Origin: Saccharibacillus brassicae
Lineage (GTDB): Bacteria > Bacillota > Bacilli > Paenibacillales > Paenibacillaceae
Direction: 5' to 3'
DNA length: 64,000 nucleotides
Assembly: GCF_006542275.1 (NCBI RefSeq)
Contig: NZ_CP041217.1
Coordinates: forward strand, 3,970,501-4,034,500
The translations under genes and the position numbers were made by a program. How positions within the stretch are numbered: position 1 is the stretch's first letter; each line of letters begins with the position of its first letter. This document shows, in pieces, positions 41,142 through 51,966 of the stretch. The notes under the pieces are model-generated. The model did not search any database, was not told the origin of the DNA, and saw nothing but the letters and a program-made list of their open reading frames with translations.

Positions 41142-42236
41142 ATGGAACTACTTAAAAACAATCGTTGGGTCGTGCTGCTGGTCGGCGTGATCTTGATTTT
41201 CATTTGTGCGGCCACGGTATGGGCATCGAACGGAGTGCGCCCATCCTACGCCGAAGCGGCAAGCGCCGGCATGGGGGCCTGCGAACTGACCGATGTCGTC
41301 TTCGACGACGTTCTTCATCCCGAATTTATAGCAAGGACCGCTGCTTGGACGCAAACAGAAGGCGAAAAGTCCGCTTCTTTGGCGAACAAGCTGTCCAGCG
41401 AGACGTCGTCCGACGCAAAGGCCAAGCAAGAGCGGGCCGACAAACAAGCCGCCAAGAAAAAGGCCGAGCAGAAGCTCGCCAACCAAAAACTTGCGGCCAA
41501 AAAACTCGCCGAACAAAAATCGGCCGAGAAAAAAGCGGCACAGATCGCCGCTGCGCAGACCGTTTCCGGCCAAAAGTCCGAAACGGCAGCCCTTTCTTCG
41601 AACAAGACCCGCAGCGCGGCTTCTTCGAACGACTCCGAATCAACCAAGAGCGACAAGCAGACGGCTGTGTCCACGACCGTTTCCGCTCACAAGTCCGCAG
41701 CAGCGGCCCAAGCCGACCTCAAGTCCGATTCGTCGGTTCAATCCGCCAAAGCAGTCCCGGCAGCAGCCGAGGCCGCGGCAGCATCCCAAACTCCCCCAAC
41801 CCAACTGCTCTTCAGCAAAACGGCTCTGCTTCATCCGGATCAAGCCTCCGAGGCGACCTGGACTTACGCCGTTTCCGACGAAGAACTTCTCCTGCTTCAG
41901 CGCATCGTGATGGCCGAAGCCGAAGGCGAACCGTACGCAGGCAAAGTGGCTGTCGCCAACGTTGTCCTGAATCGTCTCCGTTCCGCCAACTATCCCGATA
42001 CCATTCGAGACGTCATCTATCAGAGATACCAATTTTCGCCCGTGCTCAACGGACGTTTTGACCGCGTCGTACCTTCCGAGGATTCCGTGAAAGCCGCCGC
42101 CGAAGCTTTGAACGGCCGCAAGGAAGTTCCGGACGATACGTACTTTTTCGTGTCCCTGGAACTTGCGACTGACATGACGGTTCCGAACACGCGCACCCCG
42201 GTCAAGAAGATCGGACACCATACGTTTTTCAAATAA
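41142..42236 (+). CDS. SleB-like cell wall hydrolase with Lys/Ala-rich linker
   Basis: A 364-residue exported protein: signal/anchor segment at about 9-29 (WVVLLVGVILIFICAATVWA), a very long Ala/Lys/Ser-rich low-complexity region (about 75-225, repeats of the type KKAEQKLANQKLAAKKLAEQK), and a C-terminal Hydrolase_2 domain (about 245-364) with LLQRIVMAEAEGEPYAGKVAVANVVLNRL and YQFSPVLNGR. That domain is found in SleB/CwlJ lytic enzymes acting on spore cortex or cell wall. No LysM or other wall-binding domain; the charged linker may replace it. AGGAGG is 5 nt before ATG. Confidence 0.88.
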   Translation: MELLKNNRWVVLLVGVILIFICAATVWASNGVRPSYAEAASAGMGACELTDVVFDDVLHPEFIARTAAWTQTEGEKSASLANKLSSETSSDAKAKQERADKQAAKKKAEQKLANQKLAAKKLAEQKSAEKKAAQIAAAQTVSGQKSETAALSSNKTRSAASSNDSESTKSDKQTAVSTTVSAHKSAAAAQADLKSDSSVQSAKAVPAAAEAAAASQTPPTQLLFSKTALLHPDQASEATWTYAVSDEELLLLQRIVMAEAEGEPYAGKVAVANVVLNRLRSANYPDTIRDVIYQRYQFSPVLNGRFDRVVPSEDSVKAAAEALNGRKEVPDDTYFFVSLELATDMTVPNTRTPVKKIGHHTFFK

Positions 42237-42329
42237 GCTTACGCACATAAGCCTTTTCGGGAAACAATAATCAGACATACTCGCAGGACATACTCGATTT
42301 ACAAAAGCTTCAGCGAAGCGATCGCGAAT

Positions 42330-42358
42330 TTGGTATACCCTTTTTGACGCGGTATAAT
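42330..42358 (+). promoter_or_regulatory. Sigma-A promoter of the UPF0173 gene
   Basis: TTGGTA (42330-42335) and TATAAT (42353-42358) with 17-bp spacing, about 100 bp before the start codon. Confidence 0.65.
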
Positions 42359-42458
42359 AAAGCGAAAGCCGTATTCAACATTCGGTCTCGGCACGGGCAG
42401 GCAGGTCCAATGACTTCCCGATGCAGGCCTATTCGAACGCGAGAGGAGCTTTTCGTTT

Positions 42459-43142
42459 ATGAAAATCACGTATCTCGGACACTCCGCCTTGTTGGTGGAA
42501 AGCGAAGGCAAATCCGTTATCATCGATCCGTTCCTGACCGGCAACCCGAATTCGGGCGTCAAGCCGGCCGACATCAAAGTCGACGCCGTCCTGCTGACCC
42601 ATGCGCACAACGACCACTTCGGCGATACGATCGGTATCGCCAAAGCGAACGACTGCCCGGTCGTCGCTCCGGTGGAACTGGCGAATTATTGCGTGGAGCA
42701 GGGCGTGACCGCGGTCGGCATGAACATCGGCGGCTCGCATCAGTTCGACGGATTCAAGGTCAAGTATACGCTTGCGTTCCACAGTTCTTCGCTGACACTG
42801 GATGACCGCGTCGTGTACGGAGGCGAACCGGCCGGCATCCTGCTGACGATGGGCGGCAAGACGCTGTACCACGCCGGCGATACCGCGCTGTTCGGCGACA
42901 TGAAGATCATCGGCGAACTGAACCGGATCGATATCGCGGCGCTGCCGATCGGCGATTTCTTCACGATGGGACCGGAAGACGCCCGTATCGCCGCCCAATG
43001 GATCGGCGCACCGAAGGTGCTGCCGCTGCATTACGACACGTTCCCGGCGATCGAGCAGGATGTCGAAGCGTTCTGCGCCGCGCTCAAGGAAGACGGTATC
43101 GAAGGCATTGCCCTGGGCAACCGGGACAGTCTCGAAGTCTAG
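42459..43142 (+). CDS. UPF0173 metal-dependent hydrolase (YtkL-like)
   Basis: A 227-residue metallo-beta-lactamase-fold hydrolase. The metal motif is LLTHAHNDHFGDTIG (HxHxDH), preceded by KITYLGHSALLVES and IIDPFLTGNPNS, the standard start of UPF0173/YtkL. Later ligands are in YHAGDTALFGDMKIIG and VLPLHYDTFPAIEQD. Substrate unknown. Monocistronic: own promoter at 42330 and terminator at 43175. Confidence 0.92.
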   Translation: MKITYLGHSALLVESEGKSVIIDPFLTGNPNSGVKPADIKVDAVLLTHAHNDHFGDTIGIAKANDCPVVAPVELANYCVEQGVTAVGMNIGGSHQFDGFKVKYTLAFHSSSLTLDDRVVYGGEPAGILLTMGGKTLYHAGDTALFGDMKIIGELNRIDIAALPIGDFFTMGPEDARIAAQWIGAPKVLPLHYDTFPAIEQDVEAFCAALKEDGIEGIALGNRDSLEV

Positions 43143-43174
43143 CCTCCACTTCCGCGGCACGTCCGTATGCAGCA

Positions 43175-43208
43175 GATCCTTTCCGCCGCGGCGGAAAGGA
43201 TCTTTTTT
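43175..43208 (+). terminator. Terminator of the UPF0173 gene
   Basis: GATCCTTTCCGCC and GGCGGAAAGGATC make a 13-bp perfect stem followed by six T. Confidence 0.92.
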
Positions 43209-43339
43209 GATGTCAGGCCCGCCCGGAAGCGCCGCTGCGCGAAACGTCTTGTCATTTGAAACGCCGTATGCTAAATTGAACTTCATTGAATGACCGTTTT
43301 TTGAATATAGTCAATCCATAGAGATAGAGGAGGGGGACC

Positions 43340-43921
43340 ATGGCTGTCGTCGACCGCCGCGAACAGGTGCTGCATGCGGCTGCCCAGTCGTTCTCGCTGT
43401 TCGGGTACAAAGCGACCACGATGGATCAGGTGGCCAAGATCGCCAACGTGGGCAAGGGAACCATCTACACGTTTTTCGAAAACAAGGAAGAGCTGTTCGA
43501 CGAAATTTTGCTGGACGCGATCCGCGAGCTGCGGCGCAGAGCCGAAGCGGAGATCCATGCGGAACGCCCGTTTTACGAAAATGTCTATCAGGCGCTGGAC
43601 GCGATTCTGGAGTTCCGCGAAGAACACGAGCTGTTTATCAAGCTGTCGCAGGAACTGCGGGATATCGGAACGCCGCAGGCCAGAGCCGCGCTGTTCAAAG
43701 TGGAAAGCGTCGTGCTGGAGTTCCTGGAACGCATCATCCGCGAATCGATGGACAAAGGCGCGATTCGAAGCGGCAGCGTCGAGGTGATCGCTTTCGGCAT
43801 GCTCAAGCTGTTTATCGCGCTGACCGGCGAATGGGAGATGCACCACGAGCCGATGACCAAGGAAGAGTTGAAGCGGCATATGTTCACGTTCCTGACCGAA
43901 GGATTTACCGCCGCGCCTTGA
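43340..43921 (+). CDS. TetR/AcrR-family regulator
   Basis: A 193-residue regulator. HTH at about 8-52: EQVLHAAAQSFSLFGYKATTMDQVAKIANVGKGTIYTFFENKEELFDEIL. The C-terminal ligand domain is helical, resembling FadR/YfiR-type TetR proteins. AGAGGAGGGG precedes ATG 43340. It is not adjacent to an obvious divergent target; both neighbours are on the same strand, so its regulon is unknown. Confidence 0.9.
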   Translation: MAVVDRREQVLHAAAQSFSLFGYKATTMDQVAKIANVGKGTIYTFFENKEELFDEILLDAIRELRRRAEAEIHAERPFYENVYQALDAILEFREEHELFIKLSQELRDIGTPQARAALFKVESVVLEFLERIIRESMDKGAIRSGSVEVIAFGMLKLFIALTGEWEMHHEPMTKEELKRHMFTFLTEGFTAAP

Positions 43922-44354
43922 GACTTACAGGCCGGGAGAGCCCGCCTGTCGGCGCGCGGCTTCCATGCGGCTTCCCTTTCTATACGGCTTCTATAATGTA
44001 GGGACGCGATATCGTTAACCGGTGTCGCGCACGGGAGCCGGAACGGCCGCCTGAGGGCGAACCCCGTTTTTTTCGGTCGCCTTTTTCACTCGCCTTTTCC
44101 GGCCTGTTCACGGCCCGTCCACGGATCGCGTATCCGCGGGCGGGCCGTTTTTCGGCTTTTGCACATTTTGCATCATTGCTTGGACAAATTGCCGCATCCA
44201 TAGGCAAAGCGTAAATTTTGTCGTATAATGACTCAAAATCATGCCGTCTCCTGCCGGGCATCCGTTCCGGTCGGGAGACCGTTTCATTCGACACATCAGT
44301 GCGCTAATGCTTCTCCGCACAAGGAAATTTTATCGGGCGGATAAAAGATTTAAA
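43922..44354. other. Intergenic region upstream of the gltB promoter
   Basis: No gene. Besides the terminator at 44110, TATAAT at 44224-44229 is a candidate -10 without a convincing -35. Confidence 0.45.
44110..44152 (+). terminator. Intrinsic terminator
   Basis: ACGGCCCG and CGGGCCGT form the outer stem, with an inner GGAT/ATCC stem, followed by TTTTT. It lies about 190 bp past the TetR stop. Confidence 0.8.
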
Positions 44355-44665
44355 TTGCACGGCGTGGAAACTGAATGTTACAATGGGGAAACTAAAAATC
44401 CAACTGCGAGACCGCTTATCGCGGGATGTGGAAGACTGCTTTTTGACCCCCAGCGGAGCGCCCCGCCGGGTGCGAAAAGGAGTCTGTTCTCTTATATCCG
44501 AGGCTTTTTACTTTCGGGGTTTACGATTCGAGGTTGTTCCGATTTCGGGATTGTCAGAATTCGAGTTTCTACTTATTCGAGGTTTTTCGGTGGCCTGCCG
44601 CGAGCGAGCGCCTTTATCTCCCGTCGGGATGAATGAATTTCATTATAGAAAGGTTGTTTGATGAA
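44355..44665 (+). promoter_or_regulatory. gltB promoter and long untranslated leader
   Basis: TTGCAC (44355-44360) and TACAAT (44379-44384) with 18-bp spacing form a promoter about 280 bp before gltB. The leader contains three copies of ATTCGAG(G/T)TT at 44526-44535, 44559-44568 and 44575-44584. A 92-codon frame at 44383-44661 exists in it, but its ATG overlaps the -10, so it is unlikely to be translated. The long leader could hold an attenuator; none is recognised. Confidence 0.5.
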
Positions 44666-47600
44666 ATGACTGGATTACCTCCGAAACAGGGTCTTTACGA
44701 TCCCCAATTCGAAAAAGATGCCTGCGGCATGGGCTTTATCGCCAATATTAAGGGAGCGCCCGCGCACGATATCGTCAGCCGCGCGCTGACTATGCTCGAG
44801 AACATGGAACACCGCGGCGGCCAGGGCGCCGAGCCGAACTCCGGCGACGGAGCCGGCATCATGCTGCAAATCCCGCACGAATTTTTCGCTTCCCAGGAGC
44901 TTGGCTTCACGCTGCCTGCGTCCGGCGACTACGGGGTCGGCATGCTGTTCCTGTCGACCGACGACAAGATTCGGGCCCGCCACGAATACCTGCTCGGCGA
45001 AATCATCCAGGCCGAAGGGCAGAAGCTGCTCGGCTTCCGCACCGTTCCGACCGACGACAGCACCCTCGGATTTTCCGCCAAAGCCGCCAAGCCTTGCGTG
45101 CGCCAGGTGTTTATCGGGCGCGGCGAAGTAAACGGCACGGGCGATTTGGCTTTTGAGCGCAAACTGTACGTGATTCGCCGCCTCGCCGAGATGTCGATCC
45201 GCTACGCGGAAGGCGAAGAAGGCGCGGAATCGTTCTACATCCCGAGCTTGTCGAGCCGCAAGATTGTCTACAAAGGCATGCTTACGACGGCACAGGTCGG
45301 CTTGTTCTATCCGGACCTGCGCGACGAGAAGCTGAGTTCGGCGATCGCGCTGATCCACTCGCGCTTTAGCACGAACACGTTCCCGAGCTGGGACCGTGCC
45401 CACCCTTACCGGTTCATGATCCACAACGGCGAGATCAACACGATGCGGGGCAACGTCAACTGGATGCATGCCCGCCAGGCGCTGTTCGAGAGCGAAGTGT
45501 TCGGTCCCGACCTCGACAAGGTCAAGCCGGTCATTAACCCGGACGGTTCCGATACGGCCATGTTCGACAACACGTTCGAATTCCTCTACCTGAGCGGACG
45601 TTCGCTGCCGCACGTGGCGATGATGATGGTACCGGAACCGTGGAGCAAGCACGAGACGATGGACGATACCAAGAAAGCGTTCTACGAATACCACAGCTGC
45701 CTGATGGAGCCGTGGGACGGACCGGCCGCGATGGCGTTCACCGACGGCGTGCAGATCGGCGCCATCCTCGACCGCAACGGACTGCGTCCGGCGCGCTACT
45801 ACGTGACGAAGGACGACACGATCATTCTGTCTTCCGAAGCGGGCGTGCTCGATATCGCGCCGGAAGATATTTTGTACAAAGACCGCCTGCGTCCGGGCCG
45901 GATGCTGCTGATCGACACGAAGGAAGGCCGCATCATTTCCGACGAGGAAGTGAAGCAGCAGATTTCGTCCGAGCTTCCTTACCGCGACTGGCTGGACGAG
46001 CATATGATCAACCTCGACGAACTGCCGGAAGCCCAGGAACCGCCGGCTCCCAAGCACGAGAACGTGACGCAGCTGCAGCTGTCGTTCGGCTACACCTTCG
46101 AAGAACTGCGCAAAGTGTTCGAACCGATCGCTTCGACGGGCATCGAAGCGACGGGCTCGATGGGCTACGACGCGCCGTTGGCCGTCCTGTCCGACAAGCC
46201 GCAGCGCCTCTACAACTATTTCAAGCAGATGTTCGCGCAGGTGACCAACCCGCCGATCGACGCAATCCGCGAAGAAATCGTCACGTCGGCTTCGACGGCG
46301 ATCGGAGCCGAGCGCAATCTGCTGCTGCCCGAACCGGAGAGCTGCCGGATGATCTCGCTCGATACGCCGGTGCTGTCGAACGAAGACTTCGCGAAGATCC
46401 GCCACGTGCATCGCCACCGCCCGGGCTTCCGCGCGATGACGATTCCGATCTTCTTCGAAGCGGCAAGCGGCGCCGACGGCCTGCGCGGCGCGCTGGACGC
46501 CATGTGCAAAGCGGCCGACCGCGTGATCAAGAAAGGCCATAACATCCTCATCCTGTCCGACAAAGGCGTGAACCGGGACAATGCGGCCATTCCGGCGCTG
46601 CTGGCCGTCTCGACGATGCATCACCATCTGATTCGCCAGGGCACGCGCACCAAAGTGACGCTGCTGCTCGAATCCGGCGAGCCGCGCGACGTGCACCATT
46701 TCGCGCTCCTGCTCGGCTACGGCATCAGCGCCGTGAACCCGTACCTCGCGTTCGAGACGTTGGACGACATGATCGCTCAGGGTCTGCTGCGCGGCGTCTC
46801 GCACGACAAAGCGGTCAAGAACTATATCAAGGGCATGACGAAGGGCGTCGTGAAGATTTTGTCCAAAATGGGCATCTCCACGATCCAGTCGTACCGCGGC
46901 GCGCAAATTTTCGAAGCGGTCGGCTTGAAGCCGGAATTCGTGGATCGCTACTTCACCTGGACGCCGACCCGCATCGGCGGCATCGGGCTCGAAGAAGTCG
47001 CTTTCGACGCGCTGCTTCAGCATAACCGGGCGTTCTCCGACAAAGACGGCATCGACAAGGTGCTGGATTCCGGCGGCGATTACCAATGGCGCAGCGACGG
47101 CGAGGAGCATCTGTTCAATCCGCAGACGATTCACCTGCTCCAGCACGCCGTGCGCACGGGCGATTACGAGACGTACAAAAAATACGCGCGCCTCGTCGAA
47201 GGCGAGTCCAAGAAGCATCTGACGCTGCGCGCGCTGCTCAACCTCAAGCCGGTAGGCCAACCGATTCCGCTCGACGAAGTCGAACCGGCGGCCGCCATCA
47301 TGAGACGCTTCAAGACCGGCGCGATGTCGTTCGGTTCGATCAGCAAGGAAGCGCATGAATCGCTTGCGATCGGCATGAACCGCGTAGGCGGCAAAAGCAA
47401 TACGGGCGAAGGCGGCGAAGATCCGGCGCGCTTCATTCCGGACGCGAACGGCGATTCCCGCCGCAGCGCGATCAAGCAGGTTGCGTCGGGACGCTTCGGC
47501 GTCACGTCGAACTACCTCGTCAACGCCGACGAGATCCAGATCAAGATGGCGCAGGGCGCCAAACCGGGCGAAGGCGGACAGCTGCCGGGCCGCAAGGTGT

Positions 47601-49261
47601 ATCCGTGGGTCGCGGAAGTCCGGGGCTCCACGCCGGGCGTCGGCCTGATCTCGCCTCCGCCGCACCATGACATCTATTCGATCGAAGATTTGGCGGAATT
47701 GATCTACGATTTGAAAAATGCCAATCCGCGCGCCGACATCAACGTCAAGCTGGTGTCGGAAGTGGGCGTCGGCACGATCGCGGCCGGCGTCGCCAAAGGC
47801 CGCGCCGACATCATTCTCGTCAGCGGCTACGACGGCGGAACCGGCGCGTCGCCGCAAGGTTCGATCCGCCACGCGGGCATGCCGTGGGAACTCGGTCTGG
47901 CCGAGACGCACCAGACGCTGATCCTGAACAATCTGCGCGACCGCGTCGTCCTGGAGACGGACGGCAAAATGCTGTCGGGCCGCGACCTGGCCGTCGCCGC
48001 GCTGCTCGGAGCCGAAGAATACGGCTTCTCGACCGCGCCTCTCGTCGCCGTCGGCTGCATCATGATGCGGGTCTGCCAGCTGGACACCTGTCCGGTCGGC
48101 GTCGCGACCCAGAACCCGGAACTGCGCAAAAACTTCATGGGCGATCCGGAACACGTCGTGAACTTCATGAAGTTCGTGGCGGAAGATCTGCGCGAGATCA
48201 TGGCCGAACTCGGCTTCCGCACGATTCAGGAGATGGTCGGACGCACCGACTGCCTCGACGCGGTCGACGCTTCGCACCACTGGAAGAAGAAAGGGCTCGA
48301 CCTCACGCCGCTGCTGCACGTGCCGACTCTTCCGGAAGGCAGCACGCCGTTCCGTTCGCAGACCCAGAACCACGGTCTGGAGCATACGCTCGACATGCGC
48401 GAACTGCTGACGGCCGCCGCTCCGGCGCTGGAACGCGGAGAGAAAGTCGAAGCGCACTTCAAGATCACGAACGTCGATCGCGCGGCCGGCACTATTCTCG
48501 GCAGCGAAGTGACCCGCAAGTACGGCGCGGCCGGGCTGCCGGAAGACACGATCAAGCTGCACTTCACCGGCTCGGCCGGCCAGAGCTTCGGCGCGTTCGT
48601 GCCGAAAGGCATCACGCTCGAAGTGTCGGGCGATTCCAACGACTACGTCGGCAAAGGGCTGTCGGGCGGCAAACTGATCGTCAAGCCCGATCCGAAAGCG
48701 ACGTTCAAGTCGGAAGAGAATATCATTATCGGTAACACGGCGCTGTATGGCGCGACCGGCGGCGAAGCTTATATTAGCGGCATCGCCGGCGAACGCTTCG
48801 CGGTCCGCAACTCGGGCGCGAAGATCGTCGTCGAAGGCACGGGCGACCACGGCTGCGAATACATGACCGGCGGACGCGTCGTCGTGCTCGGCACGACGGG
48901 CCGCAACTTCGCGGCCGGCATGTCGGGCGGCGTCGCGTACATCTACGACGGCGCGGGCGACTTCGTCGACCGCTGCAACCTGGAGATGGTGCTGCTGGAG
49001 ACGCTCGAAGATCCGGCGGAGAAGGAAGAAGTGCGCGAACTGATTCAGCGTCACGCCGACCTGACCGGAAGCGGCGTAGCCAAGCTCATTCTCGACGGCT
49101 GGGAACAGACATCGAGCCGCTTCGTCCGCGTCATTCCGAAAGACTACAAGCGCATGCTGGAACAGATCGAAAAAGCCGAATCGACCGGCTTGACCGGCGA
49201 TGCCGCGCTGTTGGCCGCTTTTGAAGCCAATATGCGCGAACTGGCCCGCGCGGGCGGCTGA
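44666..49261 (+). CDS. gltB: Glutamate synthase large subunit
   Basis: A 1531-residue protein, full length for the family. Start at ATG 44666 gives [24 protein letters not shown]; the catalytic nucleophile is Cys20 after propeptide removal (class II glutamine amidotransferase). The central and FMN synthase domains follow; the 3Fe-4S cysteines are C1131, C1137 and C1142 in [16 protein letters not shown]. The C-terminal GXGXG beta-helix domain includes [18 protein letters not shown] and [13 protein letters not shown]. It converts glutamine plus 2-oxoglutarate to two glutamates. No gltD lies next to it, so the small subunit must be elsewhere or a ferredoxin may donate electrons. Confidence 0.97.
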   Translation: MTGLPPKQGLYDPQFEKDACGMGFIANIKGAPAHDIVSRALTMLENMEHRGGQGAEPNSGDGAGIMLQIPHEFFASQELGFTLPASGDYGVGMLFLSTDDKIRARHEYLLGEIIQAEGQKLLGFRTVPTDDSTLGFSAKAAKPCVRQVFIGRGEVNGTGDLAFERKLYVIRRLAEMSIRYAEGEEGAESFYIPSLSSRKIVYKGMLTTAQVGLFYPDLRDEKLSSAIALIHSRFSTNTFPSWDRAHPYRFMIHNGEINTMRGNVNWMHARQALFESEVFGPDLDKVKPVINPDGSDTAMFDNTFEFLYLSGRSLPHVAMMMVPEPWSKHETMDDTKKAFYEYHSCLMEPWDGPAAMAFTDGVQIGAILDRNGLRPARYYVTKDDTIILSSEAGVLDIAPEDILYKDRLRPGRMLLIDTKEGRIISDEEVKQQISSELPYRDWLDEHMINLDELPEAQEPPAPKHENVTQLQLSFGYTFEELRKVFEPIASTGIEATGSMGYDAPLAVLSDKPQRLYNYFKQMFAQVTNPPIDAIREEIVTSASTAIGAERNLLLPEPESCRMISLDTPVLSNEDFAKIRHVHRHRPGFRAMTIPIFFEAASGADGLRGALDAMCKAADRVIKKGHNILILSDKGVNRDNAAIPALLAVSTMHHHLIRQGTRTKVTLLLESGEPRDVHHFALLLGYGISAVNPYLAFETLDDMIAQGLLRGVSHDKAVKNYIKGMTKGVVKILSKMGISTIQSYRGAQIFEAVGLKPEFVDRYFTWTPTRIGGIGLEEVAFDALLQHNRAFSDKDGIDKVLDSGGDYQWRSDGEEHLFNPQTIHLLQHAVRTGDYETYKKYARLVEGESKKHLTLRALLNLKPVGQPIPLDEVEPAAAIMRRFKTGAMSFGSISKEAHESLAIGMNRVGGKSNTGEGGEDPARFIPDANGDSRRSAIKQVASGRFGVTSNYLVNADEIQIKMAQGAKPGEGGQLPGRKVYPWVAEVRGSTPGVGLISPPPHHDIYSIEDLAELIYDLKNANPRADINVKLVSEVGVGTIAAGVAKGRADIILVSGYDGGTGASPQGSIRHAGMPWELGLAETHQTLILNNLRDRVVLETDGKMLSGRDLAVAALLGAEEYGFSTAPLVAVGCIMMRVCQLDTCPVGVATQNPELRKNFMGDPEHVVNFMKFVAEDLREIMAELGFRTIQEMVGRTDCLDAVDASHHWKKKGLDLTPLLHVPTLPEGSTPFRSQTQNHGLEHTLDMRELLTAAAPALERGEKVEAHFKITNVDRAAGTILGSEVTRKYGAAGLPEDTIKLHFTGSAGQSFGAFVPKGITLEVSGDSNDYVGKGLSGGKLIVKPDPKATFKSEENIIIGNTALYGATGGEAYISGIAGERFAVRNSGAKIVVEGTGDHGCEYMTGGRVVVLGTTGRNFAAGMSGGVAYIYDGAGDFVDRCNLEMVLLETLEDPAEKEEVRELIQRHADLTGSGVAKLILDGWEQTSSRFVRVIPKDYKRMLEQIEKAESTGLTGDAALLAAFEANMRELARAGG

Positions 49262-49310
49262 TGCCGCACGGCTGGCCGGCGTAGGACCTATTGATCCTGA
49301 CTTAGCGCAG

Positions 49311-49351
49311 GCCCGTTCGTTTCTCGCAGGAGAAGCGAACGGGCTTTTTTT
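49311..49351 (+). terminator. gltB terminator
   Basis: GCCCGTTCG and CGAACGGGC pair (with further TT/AA pairs) around a loop, followed by seven T, 50 bp after the gltB stop. Confidence 0.92.
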
Positions 49352-49460
49352 GCCGGAAAAAGGTCTGCCCCGGCGTTCGTCTATGTTACATTGGTACAAG
49401 CAGTGTGCGTTTGCCGTTCGGCCTATCGAAGAACCACGAACAAGGAGGACACCGAAACCC

Positions 49461-50420
49461 ATGGAAACCATCAGTGACAAGATGCCTGTTCCGGGCGCTT
49501 CGAGCGCAAGGACCGGCGAGCCGATCGTCCGTTTCGACAACGTGGTCAAACGAATCGGCCGCAAGACGATCATCGAAGGATTGACGCTCGACGTGCCGCC
49601 GGGACAAGTATTCGGCTTTCTCGGACCGAACGGTTCGGGCAAGACGACGACGATCCGCATGATGACCGGATTGATGGCGCCGAGCGCGGGAGACATTCTG
49701 ATCGACGGCCGCAGTATCACGCGGAATTTCGAACAGGCCATCTCGCAGGTCGGCGCGATCGTGGAGAATCCCGAGATGTACGGTTATCTCAGCGGGTATC
49801 GCAACTTGCTCCAATATGCGCGCATGCGCGCCGACGTGCCCAAGGAGCGGATCGACGAAGTCGTGCGCTTTATGGGGCTGGAGCGCCGTATTCACGAGAA
49901 AGTCTCGACCTACTCGCTCGGCATGCGCCAGCGGCTCGGCGTCGCGCAGGCCATTCTGCATCGCCCCAAGCTGCTGATCCTCGACGAGCCGACGAACGGA
50001 CTCGATCCGCAGGGCATCCGCGAGCTGCGCGATTATTTGCGCGAGCTGACGCGCGTCGACGGCACGACCGTATTCGTATCGAGCCATCTGCTCAGCGAAA
50101 TGGAGCTGATGTGCGATACGGTGGCGATCATTCAGGCCGGACGGCTGATCGACGTGCACGGGCTGCACGGCGAGGCGGACGCCGACGCGACGCTCGAAAC
50201 GATGTTCGATGTCGGCGAACGGATCGAAGAAGCGCTGTCGCTGCTCGGCGGCGGCGAGATCCGCGACAGGCAGCTGGTCGTGCGCACGAACCGGCAGGGC
50301 ATCGCGGAGATCAATCTTCGCTTCGTACAGGCGGGCATACCGGTCTACGGCATTCGCGCGCTGACCCGTACGCTGGAAGATCAATTCCTGGAGATGACGG
50401 GAGGCGGACCGATTGTCTAA
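49461..50420 (+). CDS. ABC transporter ATP-binding protein
   Basis: A 319-residue ATPase. Start at ATG 49461 with AAGGAGGA upstream; a longer frame back to 49200 crosses gltB and its terminator. Walker A GPNGSGKTT (about 53-61), signature YSLGMRQRLGVAQ, Walker B LLILDEPTNGLD and the H-loop VFVSSHLL are all intact. The C-terminal about 90 residues form the domain common to drug/bacitracin-type exporters. It overlaps the permease gene by 8 bp. Confidence 0.93.
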   Translation: METISDKMPVPGASSARTGEPIVRFDNVVKRIGRKTIIEGLTLDVPPGQVFGFLGPNGSGKTTTIRMMTGLMAPSAGDILIDGRSITRNFEQAISQVGAIVENPEMYGYLSGYRNLLQYARMRADVPKERIDEVVRFMGLERRIHEKVSTYSLGMRQRLGVAQAILHRPKLLILDEPTNGLDPQGIRELRDYLRELTRVDGTTVFVSSHLLSEMELMCDTVAIIQAGRLIDVHGLHGEADADATLETMFDVGERIEEALSLLGGGEIRDRQLVVRTNRQGIAEINLRFVQAGIPVYGIRALTRTLEDQFLEMTGGGPIV

Positions 50421-51195
50421 CTTTTTCAAGCTGGTACATAACGAAAATATTAAAATCCACGCGAGGACGCGGACCTGGATCATGCTCGGCGTCATCGGGC
50501 TGGTCGGCCTGCTGATGCCGGTGCTGTTTCGGTACGTCAGCGAAAATATCGGATTGTGGAGTTCGATGAACGCGCTGCTGCAGTTCTGGTTCCTGCCGAC
50601 GGTGTTCACGATCGCCGTGGCCGCGGATACGGTCGCCGGCGAATTTTCGCGCGGCACGATCAAGCTGCTGCTGATTCGCCCGTGGAGCCGCGTCAAGATT
50701 CTGCTGTCCAAATACGTCGCGGTGCTGCTGTTCATGCTTACCTTGTACGCGCTGCTGTTCGGGCTCGGACTCGGGATGTCGGCGCTGCTGTTCGGCACTT
50801 CGACCGGCACGACGGACGTGCTGGGCGAACTGATGGGCAGTATATCCGACTACTTCTGGTGGGCGCTGCTGTACCGGATCGTCGACTGCCTGATCTATGT
50901 CACGATGGCATTCATGTTCTCGGCCGTGTTCCGCAGCAATTCGCTGTCGGTGGCGCTGACGATCATCCTGCTGTTCATGGGCGGGCTGATCACGCTGCTG
51001 ATCGATCCGGCCAAATACGAGATCGGCCGCTATCTGCTGTTCGCGAACCTCAATCTGAGTCAGTACATCAGTGCGGAGACCGGCGCTTACGGCGTGTCGT
51101 CGCTCGGATTTTCGCTGGCGGTGCTGGCCGTCTATTACGTCGTCTTCCTGGCGTTGACCTTCTGGATTTTCCGCAAAAGGGACGTCGCGGCGTAA
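50413..51195 (+). CDS. ABC transporter permease (ABC-2 type)
   Basis: A 260-residue membrane protein starting at TTG 50413, with GGAGG about 8 nt upstream and overlapping the ATPase stop. Six hydrophobic segments, first at about 22-40 (TWIMLGVIGLVGLLMPVLF) and last at about 230-252. DTVAGEFSRGTIKLLLIRPWSR is the typical ABC-2 cytoplasmic signature. With the upstream ATPase it forms a likely exporter for a peptide, antibiotic or lipid; substrate unknown. Confidence 0.9.
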   Translation: MSNFFKLVHNENIKIHARTRTWIMLGVIGLVGLLMPVLFRYVSENIGLWSSMNALLQFWFLPTVFTIAVAADTVAGEFSRGTIKLLLIRPWSRVKILLSKYVAVLLFMLTLYALLFGLGLGMSALLFGTSTGTTDVLGELMGSISDYFWWALLYRIVDCLIYVTMAFMFSAVFRSNSLSVALTIILLFMGGLITLLIDPAKYEIGRYLLFANLNLSQYISAETGAYGVSSLGFSLAVLAVYYVVFLALTFWIFRKRDVAA

Positions 51196-51255
51196 CCGGC
51201 GGCGCTTCGGCGCCTGAACGGGAGCCGGCAGTCCCTCAGGCACTCGGCCCGTTTT

Positions 51256-51290
51256 CGTTTCCGCTTCGGCGGGGCCGGAAACGGGTTTTG
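51256..51290 (+). terminator. Terminator after the ABC exporter
   Basis: CGTTTCCG (51256-51263) and CGGAAACG (51276-51283) form a stem, then GGTTTTGATTTG. Moderate strength. Confidence 0.65.
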
Positions 51291-51398
51291 ATTTGCCCGG
51301 ATTCGGGAAGCGGCAGGGTGCCCTCGGCGAAACATTTGCGTTATAATGGAGAGATCAACGAACCGGACCGCTCGCGGGAGCTTCGTGCCGGTGAGGAA

Positions 51399-51905
51399 AT
51401 GAAGGTGGAACGAAGCGTGGAGGCATACGAAACATACAGCAGGACATGGATCTCGCGCGGCGAAGCCGATACGGCGCGGTTGGCCGGCTATTTTGCCGCG
51501 CTGGCGCAGCCCGGAACGGTCATTGCGCTGGACGGCGATCTGGGAGCGGGCAAAACGAAGTTTTCGCAGGGGTTTGCCGCTGCGCTTGGCGTGCGGGGCA
51601 TCGTGAACAGTCCGACGTTTACGCTGATCAAGGAGTACGAAGGCCGGCTGCCGCTATACCATATGGACGTCTACCGGATTACGCAAGATGAAGCCGAAGA
51701 CCTGGGGCTGGACGAATATTTCGAAGGCCGCGGCGTATCGCTCGTGGAATGGGCTTCGATCATTCCTGACCTGCTTCCGGCGGGCCGGCTGAATCTGCAT
51801 ATCGAACATGCGGGCGGAGAAGGCCGCCTCGTGACATGCGAAGGCATCGGCGCGCCGTATGCGGCATGGGTCGAGAACCTGCCGGAACCGGGCGTGCTCG
51901 AATAG
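51399..51905 (+). CDS. tsaE: tRNA t6A synthesis ATPase TsaE
   Basis: A 168-residue protein with P-loop [16 protein letters not shown] (about 44-59) and the TsaE segments [13 protein letters not shown] and YHMDVYRI, plus [12 protein letters not shown]. TsaE is the ATPase that resets the TsaB-TsaD complex in making threonylcarbamoyl-adenosine at tRNA position 37. Start is uncertain: ATG 51399 is only 1-2 nt after AGGAA, while GTG 51405 has better spacing. TATAAT at 51342-51347 may be the operon -10. First gene of tsaE-tsaB-rimI-tsaD. Confidence 0.93.
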   Translation: MKVERSVEAYETYSRTWISRGEADTARLAGYFAALAQPGTVIALDGDLGAGKTKFSQGFAAALGVRGIVNSPTFTLIKEYEGRLPLYHMDVYRITQDEAEDLGLDEYFEGRGVSLVEWASIIPDLLPAGRLNLHIEHAGGEGRLVTCEGIGAPYAAWVENLPEPGVLE

Positions 51906-51966
51906 TCGAACAATTCCGAATGACCGAATAAGCCTGAATAATCGAACAGGGATGGAGATATTGCAG

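Noticed and set aside
44383-44661. A 92-codon + strand frame in the gltB leader
   Set aside because: Its ATG overlaps the -10 hexamer TACAAT, there is no ribosome binding site, and the sequence looks non-protein-like.
44675-49741. A 1688-codon open frame on the minus strand opposite gltB
   Set aside because: It is an antisense shadow caused by high GC and codon bias; the + strand encodes a full glutamate synthase with all catalytic motifs.
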